Of a stretch of DNA of 64,000 bases, positions 42,047 to 51,709 are shown piece by piece. The notes beneath the pieces are model-generated. The model was not told the DNA's origin. It ran no database searches and saw nothing but the letters and a program-made list of their open reading frames with translations. The stretch's first letter is position 1. Each line of letters opens with the position of its first letter. Both the position numbers and the translations under genes were made by a program. This DNA comes from Vibrio neptunius (lineage in GTDB: Bacteria; Pseudomonadota; Gammaproteobacteria; Enterobacterales; Vibrionaceae): assembly GCA_019339365.1 (NCBI GenBank), contig CP079859.1, positions 186,001 to 250,000 on the forward strand. Reading direction: 5' to 3'.

Positions 42047-43005
42047 AAGAGCATTCAGCCAAACTTTCTATCTTGAAGGCTTTATCTCAAGGCGGCTTTC
42101 ATTCCGGAGAAGAACTAGGAGATCAACTTGGCGTATCTAGAGCCGCGATCAGCAAGCATATTAAAGGTATCCAAGCTTGGGGAGTTGATGTGTTTAGCGT
42201 ACAGGGCAAGGGCTACCAGCTCGCCAAACCTATGCAACTGCTCGATAAAGACCTACTGCAAAAAAGTTTAGCTAACCGCGTCGAGCTGATGCCTGTTATT
42301 GACTCTACCAACCAATATCTGCTCGACAGAGTCGATAGCTTAGAGTCAGGGGCTGTGTGCCTTGCAGAGTATCAAGCTAAAGGCAGAGGTCGCCGCGGGC
42401 GCGAGTGGGTATCTCCTTTTGGCTCAAACTTATACCTATCGATATTTTGGCGTTTAGATGCCGGTATGGCGGCCGCAATGGGATTAAGTCTGGTAGTTGG
42501 TGTGGCGATCGTTGAAGCTCTCGAAGAGATGGGGCTGGCCGGGGTAAAACTAAAGTGGCCGAATGATCTCTACTATCAAGACAAGAAGCTCGCAGGTATT
42601 TTGGTCGAAATGTCAGGCCAAGCGGGTGCAGCGGCCAACCTTGTTATAGGAATGGGGCTCAACTTGATGATGTCAGAAGCCACAGAGGGCATTACCCAAC
42701 CTTGGGCTAGCTTAGATGAAGTTGCCGATAATCAAGAGATTGATAGAAACCAACTTGCGATTAACATGATAACCACCCTTCATAAGGCTTTGGATGACTA
42801 TGAGCTATGCGGGATGGCGGGTTTTGTTGAGAGATGGAACCGTTTGGACAACTTTATCAATCGTCCAGTGAAACTCATTATGGGGCCTAGAGAGATTTGT
42901 GGAATCGCTAAAGGTATCAACGGTCAAGGTGCGGTCATTTTAGAAACCGAGGATGGGTTACAAACCTACATCGGCGGTGAAATCAGTCTTCGTTCTAATC
43001 AGTAA
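42043..43005 (+). CDS. birA: Biotin-protein ligase / biotin operon repressor
   Basis: Biotinylates acetyl-CoA carboxylase BCCP and represses bio genes. 320 residues: N-terminal winged helix (SGEELGDQLGVSRAAISKHI), the biotinyl-AMP loop GRGRRGREW near 110, KWPNDLYYQDKKLAGILVE near 170, and a C-terminal SH3-like domain. Translationally coupled to murB, the usual arrangement. Confidence 0.96.
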   Translation: MKEHSAKLSILKALSQGGFHSGEELGDQLGVSRAAISKHIKGIQAWGVDVFSVQGKGYQLAKPMQLLDKDLLQKSLANRVELMPVIDSTNQYLLDRVDSLESGAVCLAEYQAKGRGRRGREWVSPFGSNLYLSIFWRLDAGMAAAMGLSLVVGVAIVEALEEMGLAGVKLKWPNDLYYQDKKLAGILVEMSGQAGAAANLVIGMGLNLMMSEATEGITQPWASLDEVADNQEIDRNQLAINMITTLHKALDDYELCGMAGFVERWNRLDNFINRPVKLIMGPREICGIAKGINGQGAVILETEDGLQTYIGGEISLRSNQ

Positions 43006-43114
43006 ATCACAGGTTTTACAACCAGTATTGCGGAACTAGGATCTGGCAACTAGGAACTACTAATACATTTTGCTAATATCCTTGTCCACTTTAAGTAAAG
43101 GTAACCCATCCAAT

Positions 43115-44455
43115 ATGATGACTAATAGGAACTTATTCGAACAACTTCCTACTTTGGCGCAAGATCCTACTCAATTTGAGACACTTTATGCGGCTAAAGA
43201 TTTTCGAATTCGCTTAATTGAAGCGATTCGTCAGGCAAGTAAACGAATCTACCTGGTTGCTCTTTATTTGGAGGATGATGAGGCGGGAAGAGAAATCTTA
43301 ACCGAGCTCTACGAAGCGAAGCAACGTAACCCTGGCCTCGAGATCAATGTATGTGTCGACTGGCACCGGGCTCAACGTGGCTTAATTGGTGCTGAACCTG
43401 GCGAAACCAACGCCTCTATGTATAAAAGCTTCGCGGATAATTACGAGCACAGAATTCCAATCTATGGTGTTCCGGTTCGAGGACGTGAAGTATTCGGCGT
43501 TTTGCACTTAAAAGGCTTCATTATTGATGACCAAGTTATCTACAGTGGTGCAAGCCTTAACAACATCTATCTCAATTACAAAGAGCGTTATCGTTTTGAC
43601 CGATATCATGTGCTAAACAACAAAGCACTCGCCGATACGATGGTCAACTTCGTTCAGAAAGAGATGATTGAGCACCCTGCTGTTAATAATCTCGCTTGTT
43701 CAAATAAGCCTGAGACTAAAGAGATAAAAACTCAAATTCGCCAATTACGAGCTTCTCTTGCTAAATCCACTTATCAATTTGAGTCACAAGAAGTCTCTCA
43801 AGAACAGGTTGCTGTTACACCTATCGTAGGGGTTGGAAAGAAACGCAACAAGCTCAATCAAGGCATTAACCAGTTACTTTCACAAGCCAAAGATGAAATC
43901 TTCATTTGCACACCTTATTTTAACTTCCCTCGCAGCGTAGCCAAGGAAGTAAAAAAAGCGCTAAAGCGTGGTGTGAAGGTGACTATCGTCGTAGGTGATA
44001 AAACTGCCAATGACTTTTATATTTCACCTGAGGAAGAGTTTAAAACCATCGGTGGTCTGCCTTACCTTTATGAGCGCAATTTGCGTCAGTTTGCTAAGTC
44101 AAATGAAGCCAATATCGCCAGTCGCAAACTGTCTATCAATGTATGGAAACACGAAGACAACAGTTTCCATTTAAAGGGTATTTGGGTAGATAAACGCTAT
44201 ATGTTGATTACGGGCAACAACCTCAACCCTCGAGCTTGGAACTTAGACTTGGAAAACGCTCTCTTTATTCAAGACAACTTTCATCACTTAACACCTCAGT
44301 TTGAAAAAGAAGTGGAAAATATTCTTCAGCACACTCAGCTAATTTGTACTTACAGACAATTAGAAAAAGCGGAAGACTACCCTGATGCAGTGCAGAAACT
44401 AATACGAAAGATAACTCGTGTAAGAGCAGATCGGGTGTTGAAGCAGATATTGTAA
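43115..44455 (+). CDS. pssA: CDP-diacylglycerol--serine O-phosphatidyltransferase
   Basis: Makes phosphatidylserine, precursor of phosphatidylethanolamine, at the inner membrane surface. About 446 residues of the phospholipase D superfamily with two HKD-like motifs, HLKGFIIDDQVIYSGAS near 132 and HLKGIWVDKRYMLITGNN near 355. CVDWHRAQRG near 86 is typical of PssA. Start taken at the ATG pair at 43115; a TTG at 43070 extends the frame without support. Confidence 0.94.
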   Translation: MMTNRNLFEQLPTLAQDPTQFETLYAAKDFRIRLIEAIRQASKRIYLVALYLEDDEAGREILTELYEAKQRNPGLEINVCVDWHRAQRGLIGAEPGETNASMYKSFADNYEHRIPIYGVPVRGREVFGVLHLKGFIIDDQVIYSGASLNNIYLNYKERYRFDRYHVLNNKALADTMVNFVQKEMIEHPAVNNLACSNKPETKEIKTQIRQLRASLAKSTYQFESQEVSQEQVAVTPIVGVGKKRNKLNQGINQLLSQAKDEIFICTPYFNFPRSVAKEVKKALKRGVKVTIVVGDKTANDFYISPEEEFKTIGGLPYLYERNLRQFAKSNEANIASRKLSINVWKHEDNSFHLKGIWVDKRYMLITGNNLNPRAWNLDLENALFIQDNFHHLTPQFEKEVENILQHTQLICTYRQLEKAEDYPDAVQKLIRKITRVRADRVLKQIL

Positions 44456-44468
44456 CTACGGGGATACG

Positions 44469-44496
44469 AAAAGAGCTCCTACTTGGAGCTCTTGTT
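44469..44496. terminator. Terminator between pssA and the O-antigen cluster
   Basis: AAGAGCTCC and GGAGCTCTTGTTT arms around TACTT; convergent position. Confidence 0.85.
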
Positions 44497-44500
44497 TAAT

Positions 44501-46435
44501 CTAATGAATTATATCGATATCTTCTTTGGCATCATGGAGTTTTTGCCAAACTAAATCACCAATACCGTCAGTTGGATTAAAGTCTGTCGGTGCTTCAAGC
44601 AATAGCTCCCTGATCTTATCGTGCTCAAAGTTGTGGCATGCTATGTCGAGACGATCAATCACCTCAATGTATTCATCCAAAGGAAGAAAACGTTCACTAG
44701 CTGTCATAATTCTTGGATGAGCAGTTTCACCAACATTATCTCCGATAAGCAACTCTTCAAATAGCTTTTCTCCTGGGCGCAGGCCAGAGAACTCTATGGC
44801 GATGTCACCGTATGGGTTATTATCATCTTTCAGTTCTAATCCTGATAACTGAATCAAATTAACTGCTAGGTCCGTGATTTTCACGGGCTCACCCATATCA
44901 AGGACAAACACATCCCCACCTTTACCCATAGCACCCGCTTGAATAACGAGTTGTGCAGCCTCAGGTATTGTCATAAAGTAACGAATGATATCTGGGTGAG
45001 TTACCGTGATTGGCCCACCAGCAGCAATCTGCTTCTTAAATAGTGGTATCACAGAACCCGAAGACCCTAAAACGTTACCAAAGCGAACCATACAAAAACG
45101 GGTACCATTCTCTTTAACATTTTCCTGTTCTGCTAGAGCCTGCAGACCTAGCTCAGCCATACGTTTAGTCGTACCCATCACATTCGTTGGCCGCACGGCT
45201 TTATCAGTAGAAATTAAAACAAACGATTCAACTTTAGCTTCAATTGCCGCTTTCGCAGTGTAATAAGTCCCGAATACATTGTTGCGAACACCTTCAACAA
45301 CATTGTACTCAACTAGAGGAACATGTTTATAAGCAGCAGCATGGTAAACTGTTTGTACACCAAAGCTCTTCATAGTGGTTGCCAGTCGATTTATACGTTG
45401 CACAGAACCCAGTAGAGGAACAATTTCTACATTTAAACATTCGCTTTCAATTAAGTTAGATAACTCACGATCGATTTGATACAAACCGAACTCAGAAAGC
45501 TCAAACAAGACCAAAGCCTTTGGCTTTTGTCTAACAATTTGACGACAAAGTTCTGAGCCAATAGAGCCCCCGGCTCCGGTCACCATTACCACCTTAGCTT
45601 TGATATTCGCTTCCATCAAAGCTTGTTGTGGTGCGACTGAATCACGCCCAAGTAAGTCTTCTATTGCAACATCTTTTAACTCATCTATCTGAGCTTTTCC
45701 ATCAACGATATCCTTCATGTCCGGAACGGTAAGGACTTCTGCTGAAAGATGAACTAAAGAATCTAGAATCTCTTTACGGCGAGCTCTCGATGCACTAGGC
45801 ACCGCTAACAAAACCTGGCTCACAGAATGTTTTTCGATAAGCCTCTCGGCCCTACTGATGCTTTTAACTTTGATACCCATGATAATTGTGTTGTAAAGGG
45901 TTTTATCTTCATCGATAAAACCAACAACTTTATGTGTTTCAGAAGAACGTAAAGCTAGAGCTAATTGGCGACCAGCAGCACCCGCTCCATAAATCAATAC
46001 CCTCTTCATTCCCTTCCCATTCGCTTGCGTAACTAAGACCCGAACTATTAAACGAGACCCTCCACATAACAAACATAAGAAAGCACCATAAATAATTGGC
46101 ACAGAGCGGGGAACTGGAGCATCAAAGTAAAATGCTAATACAGAGATTGAAGCTGCGGAAATTAGTGTACCTAAACTAACCACAGCTAGCGCATGAAAAG
46201 TAAGATATCTCAGGATAGCACGGTAAAGTCCAAGTTTTGTAAAGGTAACAATCGTTACAACTAACGTACCACACACCACATACCATGTCAGTTGACTATC
46301 GAGAGACTTAAGGTGTCCTATACGACTCCAATACGCAGCAAAAAATGAAGCAATAACAAACAATGCATCAATGACAACACTGATAAGCCGTTTATGAATT
46401 CTTGGTAAGTCCCAAATGTAATTTAGTCTAGCCAT
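44501..46435 (-). CDS. Membrane nucleoside-diphosphate-sugar 4,6-dehydratase (WbpM/PglF/CapD type)
   Basis: About 644 residues. Four membrane helices in the first 130 residues, a first NAD-binding-like domain (VLIYGAGAAGRQLALALR near 148) and the catalytic SDR domain with VTGAGGSIGSELCRQI near 285 and STDKAV...MGTTK near 415-430, where Met replaces the usual SDR Tyr, as in this family. Converts UDP-GlcNAc to the 4-keto-6-deoxy sugar. With the aminotransferase, acyltransferase and PglC-type transferase upstream it makes a bacillosamine-like set. Last gene of the cluster; ATG 46435 chosen over a TTG five codons earlier. Confidence 0.9.
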   Translation of the reverse strand: MARLNYIWDLPRIHKRLISVVIDALFVIASFFAAYWSRIGHLKSLDSQLTWYVVCGTLVVTIVTFTKLGLYRAILRYLTFHALAVVSLGTLISAASISVLAFYFDAPVPRSVPIIYGAFLCLLCGGSRLIVRVLVTQANGKGMKRVLIYGAGAAGRQLALALRSSETHKVVGFIDEDKTLYNTIIMGIKVKSISRAERLIEKHSVSQVLLAVPSASRARRKEILDSLVHLSAEVLTVPDMKDIVDGKAQIDELKDVAIEDLLGRDSVAPQQALMEANIKAKVVMVTGAGGSIGSELCRQIVRQKPKALVLFELSEFGLYQIDRELSNLIESECLNVEIVPLLGSVQRINRLATTMKSFGVQTVYHAAAYKHVPLVEYNVVEGVRNNVFGTYYTAKAAIEAKVESFVLISTDKAVRPTNVMGTTKRMAELGLQALAEQENVKENGTRFCMVRFGNVLGSSGSVIPLFKKQIAAGGPITVTHPDIIRYFMTIPEAAQLVIQAGAMGKGGDVFVLDMGEPVKITDLAVNLIQLSGLELKDDNNPYGDIAIEFSGLRPGEKLFEELLIGDNVGETAHPRIMTASERFLPLDEYIEVIDRLDIACHNFEHDKIRELLLEAPTDFNPTDGIGDLVWQKLHDAKEDIDIIH

Positions 46436-46473
46436 TAGATTTAAAGTCAACGTTGCTCATGAAAAGATATTAA

Positions 46474-47652
46474 TTATCGGCTTATAGCCAATAATAACAC
46501 CTCACGAAGAACTGAGCAGGTTTTATTTACTTCTGCTTGTGTCAAAGTCGGGTGAACCAAAAACATCAAACTTTCCTCTCCTAGCTTCACCGCATTGGGA
46601 AGTCTGTTAGTAGGGCGCCACATAGTGTTATCAAAAGCTTTTTCTAAATAGACTTCAGAGCAACTACCTTGATATACAGGGACTCCTCTAGCACAAATTT
46701 CGTCAATAATGCGGTCCCGACTCCAGCCGGCCGCTAAGTTGTCACGTTCCACAAACAGGTAATGCTTATACTCTGCATGTTGTATATAACTCGGAACAAC
46801 AACAGTTCTAACTGCATCAATATCTTGTACAGCCAAGTCAATAGCTGCACCATTGTTTTGACGTAACTGAGTCCATTTTTCCATATGTTGCAGTTGTATC
46901 CGACCTATTGCTGCTTGTATTTCGGTCATTCTCCAGTTTGTTCCAAAAGAGTCATGCAACCATCGAAAACCTGGCGGGTGTTCTTTGTGGTAAATAGAGT
47001 CGTAGTTCTTTCCATGATCTTTATAAGACCACATAAACTTCCACAGAGACTCATCGTTAGTAGTCACCATGCCTCCCTCTCCGCCTGTCGTCATAATCTT
47101 GTCCTGACAGAAAGACCAAGCTCCGATATGGCCTATTGAACCAACACTTCGACTTTTGTACTTAGCACCATGAGCTTGAGCACAGTCTTCGATTACAAAA
47201 AAGCCATACTTTCTAGATAACTCCATAATTTCATCCATTTCTGCTGGCATGCCTGCTAAATGAACAACAATTACCGCTTTCGTTTTTGGTGTTAGAACTG
47301 ACTCAATAGTTTTCGCTGTTATATTCTGTGAATTCAAGTCCACATCTGCAAACACAGGTGCTGCCCCAGCCGTTACAATACTTGAAGCTGAAGCTAAAAA
47401 TGTTCTTGATGTAGTAATGACTTCATCGCCAGGTCCCACATCAATAGCCTTAAGGGCAAGATCAAGCGCAACAGTGCCGTTTGAAACAGCTATCGCATAC
47501 GAGGAACAAGACCAATTCGCGAACTCTTTTTCAAACTCTCTACACTCTATTCCTGTCCAATAGTTAACTCTATTTGAAAGTAAAACCTGCTTAATAGCCT
47601 CAGCTTCTTTCTCAGAGAAAGATGGCCAAGGTGAAAAAGATGTATTTAGCAT
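46474..47652 (-). CDS. DegT/DnrJ/EryC1/StrS sugar aminotransferase (PglE-like)
   Basis: PLP-dependent aminotransferase of about 392 residues. VSNGTVALDLALKA near 65, VIEDCAQAHGAKY near 165 and the PLP Lys in WSFCQDKIMTTGGEGG near 192. Likely adds the 4-amino group to the keto sugar from the WbpM-type enzyme. ATG 47652 has GAGGG five bases upstream; the frame from TTG 47664 overlaps the MaoC stop and is less likely. Confidence 0.86.
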   Translation of the reverse strand: MLNTSFSPWPSFSEKEAEAIKQVLLSNRVNYWTGIECREFEKEFANWSCSSYAIAVSNGTVALDLALKAIDVGPGDEVITTSRTFLASASSIVTAGAAPVFADVDLNSQNITAKTIESVLTPKTKAVIVVHLAGMPAEMDEIMELSRKYGFFVIEDCAQAHGAKYKSRSVGSIGHIGAWSFCQDKIMTTGGEGGMVTTNDESLWKFMWSYKDHGKNYDSIYHKEHPPGFRWLHDSFGTNWRMTEIQAAIGRIQLQHMEKWTQLRQNNGAAIDLAVQDIDAVRTVVVPSYIQHAEYKHYLFVERDNLAAGWSRDRIIDEICARGVPVYQGSCSEVYLEKAFDNTMWRPTNRLPNAVKLGEESLMFLVHPTLTQAEVNKTCSVLREVLLLAISR

Positions 47653-47660
47653 GTCGACCC

Positions 47661-48080
47661 TCAAGGAATATAGATTTCAGCGACACCGTCAATAACGGTT
47701 TTTCCACGCACCTTACAAACAGTGTCAAAGATAACCCTCCTTGTAGATACATCAATTGACTTTACAGTAGCAATAGCAGTAACAGTATCGCCAAGATAGA
47801 CTGGTCTTTTAAAATTAAATGACTGAGAAACGTAAACACAACCATGGCCAGGTAAGCGAGTGCCAAACATTCCTGAGAAAAAACTACCGGATAGTAGACC
47901 ATGAGCTATGCGTCTTTTAAAACGAGACTCAGAGGCATAAACCTCATCAACATGAACTGGATTATGATCTCCAGAAATGCCAGCAAACTGCTTAACGTCT
48001 GCATCGGTAATTGTTTGCGAATATGATACACTCATACCAACGTCTATTTCATCAATGGGCATTCCATTAGATATATGCAT
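47661..48080 (-). CDS. MaoC-like (R)-specific hydratase
   Basis: 139-residue hot-dog-fold protein. DADVKQFAGISGDHNPVHVD near 22-42 holds the hydratase 2 catalytic Asp and His, and RRIAHGLLSGSFFSGMFGT follows. Such enzymes convert enoyl-CoA to (R)-3-hydroxyacyl-CoA. Its place, between the sugar aminotransferase and the PglD-like acyltransferase with nearly no gaps, suggests it supplies a 3-hydroxyacyl-CoA (for example 3-hydroxybutyryl) for sugar N-acylation. Family sure, role inferred. Confidence 0.85.
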   Translation of the reverse strand: MHISNGMPIDEIDVGMSVSYSQTITDADVKQFAGISGDHNPVHVDEVYASESRFKRRIAHGLLSGSFFSGMFGTRLPGHGCVYVSQSFNFKRPVYLGDTVTAIATVKSIDVSTRRVIFDTVCKVRGKTVIDGVAEIYIP

Positions 48081-48081
48081 T

Positions 48082-48735
48082 CTAACTACCTCTTTTTAAA
48101 GACTTAGCAGGATTTCCAAACACCGTATCACCTGCTTTGACACTTTTCGTAACAACTGCACCCATTCCGACTATTGCACCTTTACCTATTAGTAGAGGTT
48201 TCTCAGGTGTGCCTTGCTTAATGACGGCGCCTGTGCCTATATAAGCAAAATCGTCAATATGAACATTGCCGTTACATTTCACTCCTGGTGCGAATGTAAC
48301 ATAATCTCCAATCACACAATCATGTGCTACGTAACTGTATATATTGGCGTGAAATCCTTTACCTATCTCAGCGTTGGATGTAATTGTAACAAACGGGCAC
48401 AGAATCGCTCCTTCACCTATTTTATTTTGATCTAACACGACCACATTATCTGCACGAGTTGTCAAGATAGATACACTATCTATTTCAAGCCGCGCCATAA
48501 GTTTCTCGCGAATCTGAGCGTCTGCGATGGCAATAACGGCGCTTTTATTCGTGTCTGGAACACCAATAAACTCATTATACGTCAGAACTTTACAATCATT
48601 GATACTATCTTTCTGCTTGGAGTCATCGATAAATACTATATCGTGGTCTGCTTGGTACTGTTTTTTTACTAGAGGCATAACTTCTCGACCAAACCCACTA
48701 GCACCATATACGCCTATTAGCTTATTTTTTTTCAT
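48082..48735 (-). CDS. PglD/NeuD-family sugar acyltransferase
   Basis: About 217 residues. N-terminal Rossmann-like UDP-sugar part (IGVYGASGFGREVMPLV) and a C-terminal left-handed beta-helix of hexapeptide repeats (AEIGKGFHANIYSYVAHDCV, with the likely catalytic His, to VGMGAVVTKSVKAGD). Transfers an acyl group from CoA to the 4-amino sugar. ATG 48735 has GGGAG eight bases upstream; the longer frame overlaps the next gene. Confidence 0.86.
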   Translation of the reverse strand: MKKNKLIGVYGASGFGREVMPLVKKQYQADHDIVFIDDSKQKDSINDCKVLTYNEFIGVPDTNKSAVIAIADAQIREKLMARLEIDSVSILTTRADNVVVLDQNKIGEGAILCPFVTITSNAEIGKGFHANIYSYVAHDCVIGDYVTFAPGVKCNGNVHIDDFAYIGTGAVIKQGTPEKPLLIGKGAIVGMGAVVTKSVKAGDTVFGNPAKSLKRGS

Positions 48736-49327
48736 TAGTATTGCTCCCTTGAAATGGTGGCATCGTCGCTTCCCCATCAGCTGATATACCTTCTTTTATA
48801 AGGACTTTCTTTACAGTCAATAAGATAATTTTTATATCTAGCCATAAAGTTTGATGATCCACATACCAGACGTCCATTTTGAACTTATCATCCCAACTGA
48901 TAGCATTACGTCCATTAACCTGAGCCAAACCAGTCACGCCAGGTTTGACCTCATGACGACGAGCCTGCTCTTCGCTGTATAGAGGGAGGTATTGCATTAG
49001 TAGAGGACGAGGTCCAACCAAGCTCATATCACCTTTAATCACGTTCCATAATTCTGGGAGCTCATCTAAACTGCTATTTCTGAGCTTATCTCCAAAAGGT
49101 GTCATACGCTCGGAATCAGGCAATGGATTTCCTTTCTGATCGAAGGCATCCTTCATAGTGCGAAACTTAACCATTTCAAAAGGCTTACCGTATAAACCTG
49201 GACGAGTCTGGCGAAACAAAACTGGTGACCCTAAGTTCTTACGGATCTTCCAGGCCACAAGAAGAATAACTGGAGACAGAAGAACTAACACCATTAGTGA
49301 AGCCACTATGTCAATAAAGCGTTTCAT
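48722..49327 (-). CDS. Initiating phosphoglycosyl transferase (PglC/WcaJ C-terminal type)
   Basis: 201 residues: one N-terminal re-entrant membrane helix (about 5-27) followed by FRQTRPGLYGKPFEMVKFRT, then the catalytic DE pair region in SSLDELPELWNVIKGDMSLV and GPRPLL near 108. Loads the first sugar phosphate on undecaprenyl phosphate at the inner membrane. With WbpM/PglE/PglD homologues next to it, the substrate is probably a UDP-2,4-diamino-2,4,6-trideoxy sugar derivative. AGAGG precedes the ATG; four-base overlap with the upstream glycosyltransferase. Confidence 0.9.
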   Translation of the reverse strand: MKRFIDIVASLMVLVLLSPVILLVAWKIRKNLGSPVLFRQTRPGLYGKPFEMVKFRTMKDAFDQKGNPLPDSERMTPFGDKLRNSSLDELPELWNVIKGDMSLVGPRPLLMQYLPLYSEEQARRHEVKPGVTGLAQVNGRNAISWDDKFKMDVWYVDHQTLWLDIKIILLTVKKVLIKEGISADGEATMPPFQGSNTNEKK

Positions 49328-50532
49328 GTTACCTCTTCAAAAACTGCTATGAACTTCTTAACACCCTTAGCAAGCGAAAGCTTTTCGAAGTAAAACTTCC
49401 GTGCATTTTCAGCCATTTTCAAGCGTTCCTCTTGTGTTTTGGATGCTATGGTCTGTATTGAGCTAGCTAGTTCAGAAGGTGAGTTCGGAGCGCAAACGAT
49501 ACCGGCACCAGACTCGCGTATGAGGTCAGCTGCATCACCTTGCACTCCCATGACAATGGGTTTGCCTACAGCTAGGCTTGCTTGAGTACGAGATGGAATA
49601 GTAATTCTAAACAAATCGTCATCCTTCAAGTGTACAAGTAAAATATCTGCATTGGATAATAGACCACCAACTTGGTTCATAGGAACCCTAGGCAAAAAGT
49701 ATAGGTTGTTTAAACTTTTATCCTGCCCTCTCACAATCGCTTCTTCTTTAGCGATACCATCCCCTAAAATTACGACGTTCACGCTAGTATTATTATGCTG
49801 TAATAGCTCTGCAGCGTCGACAATTGCAGGTAGACCCTGTGCAAAACCCAAATTACCGGCGAACAAGAGGTTAAGCTTTCCGTTGTTGGGAAGCGATACA
49901 TCAGAATCATGATAATCCATGAGTGCTGGTTCATTGCACCAGTTATAAATAATCTCGATCTTTTCCGCTGGTACTCCCCGAGAAATTAGCTTATTCATAA
50001 AGCCAGGTGAGAGTACAACAATCTTTGAAGCCCTCTGGTATATCAAGTCACATATTTTTCCCACAACGCTCAGAATTTTCTGGTTGCTCACCATTCCTGT
50101 TGCAGAAAGCGTATCTGGCCAAAGGTCCTGTACGTCAACCACAAAGGGAATCCGCTTACAACGAGACAACAAAAGTGCTGATAAACAAGTCGTCAAAGGA
50201 GGGTGATAGCTATAGATAACATCAACTTTTCGAGTTTTAAGCAAACCGATGACAAACGAACTAACAGCAAACGATACATAGTTGAAAATGCGCTTCACCG
50301 CCGAGCCATCATGACTTGGGTACAACGGAACACGATGCACGGTTACGCCATCGACAATCTCTTTCTTGTATACAGATATTTTGTAGCCATCGTAGACCTT
50401 TCCTCCAGGATAATTTGGAAAACCGGTTAATACCTCGACTTCATGTCCCTCATCTTGCAAAGACTTAGCAAACAGTAAACCTTTAAATGTTGGTTCGGGG
50501 TCAAACCACTGAGTAAGCAATAGAATTTTCAT
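49324..50532 (-). CDS. GT4-family glycosyltransferase (WbuB-like)
   Basis: About 402 residues, GT-B fold, with N-terminal MKILLLTQWFDPEPTFKG and the C-terminal GT4 motif region near 280-330 (PSRTQASLAVGKPIVMGV). Proteins of this type next to fnlABC transfer L-FucNAc; this fits the three genes upstream. The frame is open 18 codons upstream of ATG 50532 but homologues begin here. Confidence 0.85.
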   Translation of the reverse strand: MKILLLTQWFDPEPTFKGLLFAKSLQDEGHEVEVLTGFPNYPGGKVYDGYKISVYKKEIVDGVTVHRVPLYPSHDGSAVKRIFNYVSFAVSSFVIGLLKTRKVDVIYSYHPPLTTCLSALLLSRCKRIPFVVDVQDLWPDTLSATGMVSNQKILSVVGKICDLIYQRASKIVVLSPGFMNKLISRGVPAEKIEIIYNWCNEPALMDYHDSDVSLPNNGKLNLLFAGNLGFAQGLPAIVDAAELLQHNNTSVNVVILGDGIAKEEAIVRGQDKSLNNLYFLPRVPMNQVGGLLSNADILLVHLKDDDLFRITIPSRTQASLAVGKPIVMGVQGDAADLIRESGAGIVCAPNSPSELASSIQTIASKTQEERLKMAENARKFYFEKLSLAKGVKKFIAVFEEVT

Positions 50533-50570
50533 TAAACACTCATTAATTCTAACGAGCACAAAAATGTGCG

Positions 50571-51704
50571 CTAGTACTGTTTCCAAACAACTCGTTTAAC
50601 GTAATCTGTGTAAGAGTGGATAATACGAATCACCTTATCTGATACATTTGGCATGCTGTAATCTTCTACTAGACGAAGTAAACGCATATCACCTGATGGC
50701 TGGCTTTCAAGAACTTTCAAGCCTTGCATTACTCTCTCAGCTGTTAGACCAACCATCATGACTGATGCTTCTTCCATACCTTCTGGTCTTTCATGTGCTT
50801 CGCGCATATTCAGCGCGGGAAAGTTCATGATCGAAGACTCTTCATTAATAGTGCCGCTATCAGAAAGAACCGCTTTCGCATTCTTTTGAAGATGGTTGTA
50901 ATCATGGAAACCCAATGGCTTTAGTAGCTGGATATTCTTATGAAACTCTAACCCTTGAGCCTCAATACGATTTCGCGTACGTGGATGAGTAGAAACAATA
51001 AGCGGAAGCGCGTAGCGTTCAGCGACAGTATTTAGTGTTTCTGCTAACTTTGCTAATTGCTCAGGAGAGTCTACATTCTCTTCACGGTGCAAGCTCACTA
51101 CGAAGTATTCGCTTTGGTGTAACTTCAGTCGCTTGAGGACATCTGAAGCATCAATCTGATCCATATAGTGATTCAGAACTTCAAACATTGGACTACCCGT
51201 TTTAATCACTCGATCAGCAGGTAAGCCCTCAGCTAAAAGATAGTCGCGAGCTATAGTACTGTATGTAAGGTTAATATCAGAGGTATGATCTACAATCCGG
51301 CGGTTTGTCTCTTCGGGAACGCGTTGATCAAAACAACGGTTGCCCGCTTCCATATGAAAAATTGGCACTTTACGGCGTTTTGCAGGCAGTGCTGAAATAC
51401 AAGAGTTAGTATCACCTAGAACAAGCATTGCTTCTGGCTGTACTTTCTCTAGAACTTCATCAACCTTGATAATAACTTGACCAATAGTCTCTGCGGCATT
51501 TTTACCTGCTGCATTTAGGAAATAATCTGGTTTACGAACTCCAAGATCATTAAAGAAAACTTCATTTAGCTCAAAGTCATAATTTTGCCCTGTGTGCACC
51601 AGAATATGTTCGCAATGCTCATCAAGCTTAGCAAGTACACGAGATAAGCGAATAATTTCAGGGCGAGTGCCAACCACTGACATTACTTTCATTTTTTTCA
51701 TCAT
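50571..51704 (-). CDS. fnlC: UDP-sugar 2-epimerase (WbjD/FnlC type)
   Basis: 377 residues of the WecB fold with VVGTRPEIIRLSRVL near 8, DTNSCISALPAKRRKVPIFH near 97 and HREENVDSPEQL near 210. In the FnlABC/WbjBCD pathway it does the last 2-epimerisation to UDP-N-acetyl-L-fucosamine. AAGG lies close to two successive ATGs (51704 and 51701); the second has better spacing. Next to fnlB and fnlA, which makes the assignment firm. Confidence 0.92.
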   Translation of the reverse strand: MMKKMKVMSVVGTRPEIIRLSRVLAKLDEHCEHILVHTGQNYDFELNEVFFNDLGVRKPDYFLNAAGKNAAETIGQVIIKVDEVLEKVQPEAMLVLGDTNSCISALPAKRRKVPIFHMEAGNRCFDQRVPEETNRRIVDHTSDINLTYSTIARDYLLAEGLPADRVIKTGSPMFEVLNHYMDQIDASDVLKRLKLHQSEYFVVSLHREENVDSPEQLAKLAETLNTVAERYALPLIVSTHPRTRNRIEAQGLEFHKNIQLLKPLGFHDYNHLQKNAKAVLSDSGTINEESSIMNFPALNMREAHERPEGMEEASVMMVGLTAERVMQGLKVLESQPSGDMRLLRLVEDYSMPNVSDKVIRIIHSYTDYVKRVVWKQY

Positions 51705-51709
51705 TTACC

